A model generated the notes under the pieces. That model saw only the letters and a program-made list of their open reading frames with translations, ran no database searches and had not been told where the DNA came from. The translations under genes and the position numbers were made by a program. A stretch of DNA of 33,337 nt from a virus, in the IMG/VR virus record IMGVR_UViG_3300046167_000430, positions 1-33,337 of that record; one strand, 5' to 3'. How positions within the stretch are numbered: position 1 is the first letter of the stretch; each line of letters opens with the position of its first letter. Positions 27,920 to 33,337 of the stretch are shown piece by piece.

Positions 27920-29977
27920 CTAGGCGCGTGGCAAGTTTGTTGATATATCTCCACCAGCTTCTTTTTCAAGCTCACGAAGACGCGCTTCCATTGCAAGCTC
28001 ATCACGACGAAGTTGAAGCTCTGCCTCAGCCTGCTCTCGTTTAAGCTCGAAGTCCAAACGCATTTGCTCTGCTTTCATTTCTTGCTGGGCAACAAACTCT
28101 GCTTGTTTCATTTGCATCTCAGCTTGGAACTTCTGCATCTCTAGGGCGATAGCTGGGTCTTGTTGTGGCCCTTGCTGTTGTGCCGCCGCTTGTTGTTGCT
28201 GTAGTTGCATTTCAATCTGCTGTGCAGGTGCATAGAACTGGTCTGAGTCCTTAAAGCCAGAGAGTTCAGCAATCTTAGCTAGTGTATTGCGGTACTGAGC
28301 GAGGCTGACCATCGGGTTGTTAGGCCCCATTTGAGCAATGATTTGCTCCTGTTTTGCGGCAGTTTGCATCAAGAAGCCAATCTGCTGGTCTTTCTGTGCT
28401 GTACCCAATCCAACATTGATTTGGATGTCGTACATATTATCCCACTCACGAGGGTCAACAGTCACAAAGTTGTTGTTCAGGCGAATCATCTTCTCTTTGT
28501 TTTGGTATTTAGTGGAGAGATGAAGGATGCCACGGAACAGGTCGCGCACACCAGTCTCAGCAAACACACGGGCAATCATTTCAATCTTACCCTGTGATGC
28601 GGCTTGCATTGCGGCTACAGCAGTTGCGGTAGTTGATTGCAGTGCATCTGCGTCAAGGCCCATAGACTGCTTGTTCATACCAGTGCGTTGCTCTTTTACG
28701 TTATCCATATAGCCAAGAGCATTAAAGACAGCGCCAGACACATCGCTAACTGCCAACGGCTGAACTGCACCGATTTGACGTGCGCGAACAATACCAGCAG
28801 GGCGATTGGTCATAAGGTCATCAAGATTAACCTGACCCTCAAGAGCTACAACGCGGGAGTTGTTTGTGTTGTAGATGTTGTCCAACAACTGACGCATCAG
28901 GGTTGATTTAATCAACTGCAAGTCCATAACCAAGTCAGCAATAGAGCGGCCAATGGCACGGTGAGGCATCAGGATTGGAGACAGAGTTGCGAATGGAATG
29001 TGGTCAAACTCCTCATTCTCAAGAACGTAGTATCCATTGCCAATAGTCAAAACACGACGAAGCTCTGCTACACCATCACCATCGTAGTCAGACATAATGT
29101 AGGACTCGGTAACAAGAACATTCCGCATTGCGGGGTCGTGGCTGTCGTAGGTAAGGCCAGACTCAATATCCTCAAAACGCTTTGTGCGCTCTTCGTTCAT
29201 GTCTAGGTCTGTGAAACCAGCGTAGCGCTCGACCTCTTCCTTGTCGTAACCCATGTCAACAAGCTCACCAACAGTCATTGTCGTGCGATGTGCAACAAAG
29301 TCTGCGTCGTGAAGGCTCTTGGCGCGGTTGCTAATCAAGAACTCTTCTGGCGGCACATTATCAAGAGCAATGCGCCCATTGGTTTCTGTACGCTTTAGCT
29401 TCACGTTGTATGCGATACCTGCTGGGATGACCATACCATCTGGCGTCACTTCTTCTGGAGAGACCAAAATCTCTTCCTGCTCAACAACCTCTACATCTGC
29501 GTCAGCAACAAGCATTGTAAGCTCTTCAGACGTGAGCATTTCATACTCTTCGGTTTTGACATCTTCTGTCTCATCCCAGTAGTACTTCACAACGCCGAGC
29601 TTGAGGATTAGGGAATCCTTGAACCAGTTGTGCATGATTTCAAAGCCACGATTGTCGGTGTTAATCACCCAGTTTGCATAATCGCTGGCCTGCTCTGCAC
29701 CTGCCACATCCTCTGGGCCATTAGGCGCAAAACGCACATACTCGTCTGATTGCGTAAAGATACGCATCAGGCTTGGCATAATCTGTTCAATCGTGTCACT
29801 GACTTCAGTGCTTACGATTTGAGAGCGCCCTTCTTCTTCATTACCGAAAGGCTCACCAAGATAGTAGTCCATTGCGTCAAGACGGTCTTGTGAGTACTCC
29901 GTGTCGTAGTAGCCAATAGACTGTTCAATCTCATTACGAAGAATAGCCTGAAACTCGATGTCGTTCATCTTTGCCAT
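27920..29977 (-). CDS. Portal protein, P22-like
   Basis: A 685-residue protein. N-terminal region: RNEIEQSIGYYDTEYSQDRL, SQIVSTEVSDTIEQIMPSLM, DEYVRFAPNGPEDVAGAEQA, HNWFKDSLILKLGVVKYYWD, the P22-type portal opening. The middle contains HIPFATLSPILMPHRAIGRS and VVALEGQVNLDDLMTNRPAG. The last 130 residues are a Gln/Glu coiled coil matching the barrel of P22 portals. It forms the dodecameric channel for DNA. Ten bases separate it from the zinc-ribbon gene upstream. Confidence 0.92.
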   Translation of the reverse strand: MAKMNDIEFQAILRNEIEQSIGYYDTEYSQDRLDAMDYYLGEPFGNEEEGRSQIVSTEVSDTIEQIMPSLMRIFTQSDEYVRFAPNGPEDVAGAEQASDYANWVINTDNRGFEIMHNWFKDSLILKLGVVKYYWDETEDVKTEEYEMLTSEELTMLVADADVEVVEQEEILVSPEEVTPDGMVIPAGIAYNVKLKRTETNGRIALDNVPPEEFLISNRAKSLHDADFVAHRTTMTVGELVDMGYDKEEVERYAGFTDLDMNEERTKRFEDIESGLTYDSHDPAMRNVLVTESYIMSDYDGDGVAELRRVLTIGNGYYVLENEEFDHIPFATLSPILMPHRAIGRSIADLVMDLQLIKSTLMRQLLDNIYNTNNSRVVALEGQVNLDDLMTNRPAGIVRARQIGAVQPLAVSDVSGAVFNALGYMDNVKEQRTGMNKQSMGLDADALQSTTATAVAAMQAASQGKIEMIARVFAETGVRDLFRGILHLSTKYQNKEKMIRLNNNFVTVDPREWDNMYDIQINVGLGTAQKDQQIGFLMQTAAKQEQIIAQMGPNNPMVSLAQYRNTLAKIAELSGFKDSDQFYAPAQQIEMQLQQQQAAAQQQGPQQDPAIALEMQKFQAEMQMKQAEFVAQQEMKAEQMRLDFELKREQAEAELQLRRDELAMEARLRELEKEAGGDISTNLPRA

Positions 29978-29986
29978 AATTTTGCC

Positions 29987-30196
29987 TTAGTCTGTTGCGT
30001 CATCGCCCATACCTACAATAGTAGGTTTGATGCGAGCTTTTTTAACTTTGGTTTTCTTTGTCTCTTTTTTAAGAGCGGGAGCTTTCTTTGGTTTAGGCTT
30101 TTCCTCAACCCTAGCGACCAAAGGGTTCCGACAGCTTTTGCAAGAGCCAGTTACGTTTGTGTGTGTGGGATAGCCACAGTTAGGACAGTTAGTCAT
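29987..30196 (-). CDS. Zinc-ribbon protein with basic tail, 69 aa
   Basis: CPNC (residues 4-7) and CKSC (19-22) form a zinc ribbon, followed by a Lys/Pro-rich segment (KPKPKKAPALKKETKKTK) and a short acidic end. The layout suggests nucleic-acid or terminase binding. No family beyond zinc ribbon is recognised. It sits between the tiny basic gene and the portal. Confidence 0.65.
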   Translation of the reverse strand: MTNCPNCGYPTHTNVTGSCKSCRNPLVARVEEKPKPKKAPALKKETKKTKVKKARIKPTIVGMGDDATD

Positions 30197-30198
30197 GT

Positions 30199-30327
30199 CT
30201 ATGCTTTCTTCTTTGATGTTTTCTTTTTGCCGTATTTAACTTTTACGCCACGCTTCTTAGCGGCGGCCTTCGCCTTTGCCATACCCTCTTTGGTATACTT
30301 GTAATGCTTCTTCCCGACTTGCGGCAT
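30199..30327 (-). CDS. Tiny Lys-rich protein, 42 aa
   Basis: A 42-codon frame, MPQVGKKHYKYTKEGMAKAK to start, ending KKKTSKKKA. A third of the residues are Lys. I recall the same type (MPxVGKKxF/YxYTxxGMAKAK) as a very common small protein next to portal genes in marine phages. Probably DNA-binding in the head; function unknown. Confidence 0.7.
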   Translation of the reverse strand: MPQVGKKHYKYTKEGMAKAKAAAKKRGVKVKYGKKKTSKKKA

Positions 30328-30336
30328 ACTAAACTC

Positions 30337-30612
30337 CTACCACTTAACTTTGTGCGACCAGTACTTTGCAGACAACTTAGTTGTCGGCTTACCCTGCGCG
30401 TTGTGTCTGGCATAATACGATTTTTTTCGTGCTTTGTCTTTAGCTGTCTTGGGGTTTTTCCCAGCGCCCTTAACACCCTGCTGACCGAAGCGAATAAGGC
30501 GAATCTTGTCACCTTCTTTTGCGAGAACCGCATGGCTCTTTTTTGGATGCTTGGGGGTGCGTTTTGGTTTGTTATAGCCAGCAAACCGCTCGCCGCGATA
30601 TTCAATAGCCAT
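30337..30612 (-). CDS. DUF6321-like basic protein, 91 aa
   Basis: The pattern KIRLIRFGQQGVKGAGK followed by KSYYARHNAQGKPTTKLSAK and YWSHKVKW matches a family of small marine-phage proteins I know as DUF6321. Basic, no enzyme motif. It overlaps the gene upstream by one base. It may bind DNA or the capsid interior. Confidence 0.75.
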   Translation of the reverse strand: MAIEYRGERFAGYNKPKRTPKHPKKSHAVLAKEGDKIRLIRFGQQGVKGAGKNPKTAKDKARKKSYYARHNAQGKPTTKLSAKYWSHKVKW

Positions 30613-31010
30613 TAGTCTTTTCTCATATCAAATTTAATTGCTGACTCTGGTACGTTACCATAGTCACTTTCGGATTTATATTTTTGGTAAAGATTTAAGA
30701 TAGTATTGTATTTTGATTTTGGGATACCAAAATCTCCATATTTTTTTTGAAGCGAACCAGACTCTAACATTGGGATATACTTTTCATACGCTTCGTCCTC
30801 TGACATCAGACTGCCAGAATTTCTATCGTATGCTGGAACTTCATAAATTTTCCCCTGAAATGGTATTCCGCGACTGTATACGGTAGTTACCTCTCCATTT
30901 TCTTGTCTTAATGCAAGACCCTTGTTTACCGTGTCATTATGATAATCGTGAATGAATTGCATATAAGGAAGGGTCGCCTTTAATAATTCATTTGAGTTCA
31001 TTTTTGCCAT
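30612..31010 (-). CDS. Hypothetical protein, 132 aa
   Basis: Not recognised. Mixed alpha/beta with many Tyr and Lys (MAKMNSNELLKATLPYMQFI, RGIPFQGKIYEVPAYDRN, YNTILNLYQKYKSESD). Its DNA is clearly more AT-rich than the flanking head genes, suggesting separate acquisition. It overlaps both neighbours by one base (TAATG), so it is translated as part of the late operon. Confidence 0.65.
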   Translation of the reverse strand: MAKMNSNELLKATLPYMQFIHDYHNDTVNKGLALRQENGEVTTVYSRGIPFQGKIYEVPAYDRNSGSLMSEDEAYEKYIPMLESGSLQKKYGDFGIPKSKYNTILNLYQKYKSESDYGNVPESAIKFDMRKD

Positions 31011-31243
31011 TAGGCGTCTCCGTAAATTCCGTCTTCAGTGACCTTGATGGAGCGCACTCTCATCATGTAGTCATCTGGGTGCATGTCCGCTTCTTGGGCG
31101 CAGAAGGCAGAGGCAAGCAGGCATGTGTCAATCAACTCGTCCCAATCTTGTCCCTGCTCAGAGAGTTGAAAAAGCACAAGGGCCAGCATCTCAAATGCTG
31201 TGTCTTCGATTGGCTCTCCGTCGAAAGTGGTTAGACTATCCAT
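31010..31243 (-). CDS. Small acidic protein after terL, 77 aa
   Basis: Not recognised. An acidic helical protein (EPIEDTAFEMLALVLFQLSE, DWDELIDTCLLASAFCAQEA) with a short beta tail. It overlaps the terL end by 13 bases, with its start inside the terL C-terminus, which implies coupling. It could be a packaging accessory, from position only. Confidence 0.65.
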   Translation of the reverse strand: MDSLTTFDGEPIEDTAFEMLALVLFQLSEQGQDWDELIDTCLLASAFCAQEADMHPDDYMMRVRSIKVTEDGIYGDA

Positions 31244-32628
31244 TTTTGTGACCCATAACTAAGTTTCGAGTTCCACTTGTGCTTGCTTCCGCTAGTGGCA
31301 ATACTAGCACGAGAAGCAAAGGTAAGGCAAAAGGCATCTGCAAGGTCGGGACTGTTCAACCCGCGCCGTTTCATCTCATCTTTTCCTTCTACTTTCAGCT
31401 TACCATTAGATAGGAAAGAAAATCTAGGCTTAGATAGGTCTTCAATAAGTTCTTCTTGGAGGGGTATTGTGCAGTCGCGCATCTCAAACCACTCTTTACC
31501 GAGGAACCACAGTTCATCACGCAAGCGGCCATAACGCTCTCCCATGGAGGCGGACTCTGCTACGTTTATACCACGAACAGGTAGGTCAAGCTCTGTGAGT
31601 CTATCGACAACACCAGCGCCAAGCCCAATGCTATCAACAAGGATTTCAACAGGCCTATCTGCCCATGTGGTTGTTTCATATTCATTTAGGATAATCCCGC
31701 ACATTTCCATCAAATCTTTATTACGCCACGATTTGATAGGCTCAGTTACCACATTACCCTTTCTCTTGCAAAGGGCAGATTTATCAGTGCCAAATCGCGC
31801 CACGTCGAGACCCCATACAACGGGTGTCGTCTCGGCAGGTACTTGCTCGCGCTCGGCGGCGGACTGCAAAAGGTGTAACGGAATGACCACGTCATCGTCA
31901 GCCTCAGGCCACTCACCCAAAACACGCACACGGAAGATATTGCTATCCTCCCCATATTTTATTTTCATGTCTTCGATGAACTTCGGCCCAACCTGCGTAC
32001 TATCCTGCGAGGCAACCTTCATTGTGTAGAAGCTATCTCTCATTTTATTGAAGGCTTCGTAGAAGTAGCCAGATGTACGGGTGGGGTTTCCTGTCATCAC
32101 AGTCTTAGCACCCTCTGTAGACATAGCACCCTCACCAACCTCAAAGATGATGTCATCAACGCCTGATGCCTCATCTACGAGAAACAACATATTGGGGCTG
32201 TGAAATCCCTGCAACGCCTCTGGTGTCTCACGACGAGCAGTACGGGCAACCGCGAAGCTATCTTGACCAGTAAGTTCTACCTTTGCAGACGTTACCTCGA
32301 TAAGCTCCTTCAATCCTTCAGGCATACGACGATGCCATTTGGCAACCTCGGCCCACAAGATGTCGGATAGCTGACTAGCAGTGTTGGCAGTGCAAGCAAT
32401 ACGGGAAGGGGAACGGGTTAGAACCCACCACAGTATGAGCCAAGATAGAAATGCAGTCTTACCGATACCGTGTCCAGACCGAATAGCCACCCTGTCATTG
32501 TCACGCACAGCATAAAGTGCCTCTCTTTGCCATTTCTCTGGTTTGGCGTCCAACACGCCCTCTACGAATAAAACGGGGTCTAGCGCGATTGCCAGCAAAA
32601 GCTCCCCAACGTCATTTTCCTCTGCCAT
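31231..32628 (-). CDS. terL: Terminase large subunit
   Basis: A 465-residue protein, ATG 32628 after AAAGGAAAGAG. ATPase: Walker A SGHGIGKT (51-58), Walker B MLFLVDEAS (147-155), coupling motif VMTGNPTRTSG (about 177-187). Nuclease: GLDVARFGTDKS with its Asp, LVDSIGLGAGVVD and NSPDLADAF near the end, the RNase H-like acidic set. It powers DNA translocation and cuts the concatemer. The small subunit lies upstream across the circle junction. The type (headful or cos) cannot be read from the sequence alone. Confidence 0.95.
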   Translation of the reverse strand: MAEENDVGELLLAIALDPVLFVEGVLDAKPEKWQREALYAVRDNDRVAIRSGHGIGKTAFLSWLILWWVLTRSPSRIACTANTASQLSDILWAEVAKWHRRMPEGLKELIEVTSAKVELTGQDSFAVARTARRETPEALQGFHSPNMLFLVDEASGVDDIIFEVGEGAMSTEGAKTVMTGNPTRTSGYFYEAFNKMRDSFYTMKVASQDSTQVGPKFIEDMKIKYGEDSNIFRVRVLGEWPEADDDVVIPLHLLQSAAEREQVPAETTPVVWGLDVARFGTDKSALCKRKGNVVTEPIKSWRNKDLMEMCGIILNEYETTTWADRPVEILVDSIGLGAGVVDRLTELDLPVRGINVAESASMGERYGRLRDELWFLGKEWFEMRDCTIPLQEELIEDLSKPRFSFLSNGKLKVEGKDEMKRRGLNSPDLADAFCLTFASRASIATSGSKHKWNSKLSYGSQKWIV

Positions 32629-32649
32629 ATATCTCTTTCCTTTTGAAGT

Positions 32650-32690
32650 GAGAGGGGACAGTCAAAGGGAAAAGAAAACTGCCCCCTCTC
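32650..32690 (-). promoter_or_regulatory. Strong hairpin in the terL leader
   Basis: GAGAGGGGACAGT (32650-32662) pairs with ACTGCCCCCTCTC (32678-32690), 13 bp with one mismatch and a 15-base A-rich loop. It ends about 20 bases before the terL start and just upstream of its ribosome-binding site. It could be a leader hairpin controlling terL, or a DNA site for terminase. Confidence 0.55.
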
Positions 32691-32696
32691 GTTCAG

Positions 32697-32741
32697 GAGC
32701 GCCTAAGGAGGAGTGCGCTCGACCGAATATGTTTACTCCTC
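32697..32741 (-). promoter_or_regulatory. Possible H-type pseudoknot
   Basis: GAGCGC (32697-32702) can pair with GCGCTC (32715-32720). The loop between them contains GAGGAGT (32708-32714), which is complementary to ACTCCTC (32735-32741). The interleaved order and the directly adjacent stems (714/715) are those of an H-type pseudoknot or of two competing hairpins. Confidence 0.4.
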
Positions 32742-32750
32742 TGGATGCAG

Positions 32751-32778
32751 TTTATACATGATTTGAACCCCTCCGCAA
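32751..32778 (-). promoter_or_regulatory. Candidate terL promoter
   Basis: Minus strand: TTGCGG (32778-32773), 16 bases, TATAAA (32756-32751). It lies between the iterons and the terL leader structures, so initiator binding to the iterons could influence late transcription. Confidence 0.45.
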
Positions 32779-32802
32779 TACGATACAGATAACACACCCC
32801 TA

Positions 32803-32890
32803 TAGTCATGGTGACTATGCCCCCTAGTCAGTGTGACTACCCCCCATAGTCATGGTGACTACCCCCCATAGTCAGGCTGTCTACCCCTTA
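32803..32890 (+). repeat. Intergenic iteron array (4 units of 22 bp)
   Basis: Units start at 32803, 32825, 32847 and 32869, exactly 22 bases apart. Each has TAGTCA, three variable bases, TGACTA (TGTCTA in the fourth) and a C-run. Units 1-3 are imperfect palindromes, TAGTCA-N3-TGACTA. The strict period of two helical turns puts all sites on one face of DNA. The same sequence occurs in the initiator gene at 3544-3602. Confidence 0.85.
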
Positions 32891-32935
32891 ATAAGTAAAC
32901 TAATAAGTAAGTTAATAAGTCATTTAATAGGGCGG
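32888..32935 (+). repeat. AT-rich 12-bp direct repeats (3-4 units)
   Basis: Directly beside the iterons: TTAATAAGTAAA (32888), CTAATAAGTAAG (32900), TTAATAAGTCAT (32912) and a decayed TTAATAGGGC (32924), with an exact 12-base period. Regular AT-rich short repeats next to iterons are the classical form of a DNA unwinding element. Confidence 0.75.
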
Positions 32936-33038
32936 GTCTAAAAAATATAAAAAAATTTTTAGTGGGGGCATAGGTGGCGTTTAGAAAGATGAGGGGGGGG
33001 GTAATGAAATAAGGGTCACGTTATTTGGATTGTTATAT

Positions 33039-33337
33039 ATATACACTGCACCCCTCGAAAAAATTAGGGGGGGGCTTCTCGATTTCGTGGTATTTTTGCA
33101 ACACTGTTGTATTTTTGCAACGTGACATTTATATCACAGTCAATACCTAATCCGCATTGTCTGTTGAATTTGTCAATTGCGCGACGCCATCATCAATAGG
33201 CTCAGCGTCGATTACATCACCCTTAACCTTGCCTGCCTTTAGCGCGGCAGGATACACCCGCAAGCGCGGTCGATAGTGAGTCGCCAGTCTCCACCTTCAC
33301 ATCTAATGTATCGGCCTTTGGGCAATAGGGCCGACAT
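33039..33337. repeat. Terminal redundancy, right copy (with partial terS)
   Basis: Repeats bases 1-297 with four substitutions and two extra bases, all in the last 105 bases. The inserted G near 33251 and T near 33319 both break the terS reading frame that the left copy keeps open here, so the left copy is the better sequence for this part. Bases 33147-33337 hold the C-terminal half of the terS-like gene on the minus strand. Confidence 0.9.

Larger units (their letters stand above)
32629..33038. other. Intergenic region between terS and terL
   Basis: No gene is seen over about 410 bases here plus 1-108 across the junction. From the terL side it holds a 13-bp hairpin, a possible pseudoknot, a candidate terL promoter, four iterons, 12-bp AT-rich repeats, then an A/T block (32940-32960) and long G-runs (32992-33000), and finally the 13-bp direct repeats at 52-83. 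This density of repeats marks it as the main cis-acting region, for replication, packaging or both. Confidence 0.75.

Noticed and set aside
29319-29582. Ser/Thr-rich + strand frame opposite the portal gene
   Set aside because: Antisense shadow of acidic portal codons; no ribosome-binding site.
1-33337. tRNA genes, integrase, insertion sequences and CRISPR arrays
   Set aside because: None could be recognised on either strand.

Overview
The window is the complete genome of a tailed phage with short-tailed (podovirus-type) structural genes, assembled as a circle and cut open. Bases 1-297 recur at 33039-33337, so the unique circle is about 33,038 bp. The structural proteins (P22-like portal, SU10-like major capsid protein, P22 gp4-like adaptor, gp10-like tail protein, three internal virion proteins) and several small basic proteins resemble those of uncultured marine phages of Proteobacteria. 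The exact host cannot be fixed from sequence alone. No integrase, tRNA, DNA polymerase, primase or helicase was found.

Layout: four transcription blocks. Block A (+, 638-2462) holds small early genes of unknown function, driven by a good sigma70-like promoter and punctuated by hairpins that share an apical core. Block B (-, 5685-2629) holds a Cro/CI-type regulator, two PD-(D/E)XK nucleases flanking a cytosine-C5 methyltransferase, an HTH replication-initiator-like protein and an unknown protein. Block C (+, 5828-10249) diverges from B across an operator-like region and holds recombination and DNA-metabolism genes: a nuclease split over two ORFs, an Erf-type annealing protein, a small protein with an SSB-like tail, a DnaJ-type zinc protein, a DnaA domain IV-only protein and a PAPS-reductase-like protein. 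Block D (-, terS at 484-109, then across the junction 32628-10351) is the late operon: packaging, head, tail, ejection proteins, fibres, lysis. A/B and C/D converge on terminator-like hairpins; B/C and D/A diverge.

The strongest unexplained signal is a pair of iteron modules. Four 22-bp iterons (core TAGTCA-N3-TGACTA followed by a C-run) lie between terS and terL at 32803-32890, directly followed by 12-bp AT-rich repeats. Three related iterons, again followed by TAATAA-rich DNA, sit inside the linker-coding part of the HTH initiator gene at 3544-3602. This resembles the lambda O/ori layout, with a second copy of the module outside the gene. The model is that the initiator binds both sites and recruits the host replisome; the outer site could instead serve packaging.

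Several genes (terS, 2629-3395, 8655-8956, 12457-13258) are broken by single-base shifts. The two copies of the terminal overlap also differ by indels and substitutions, so most of these breaks are probably sequencing errors rather than decay. No GATC was seen anywhere on reading, where more than a hundred would be expected by chance.
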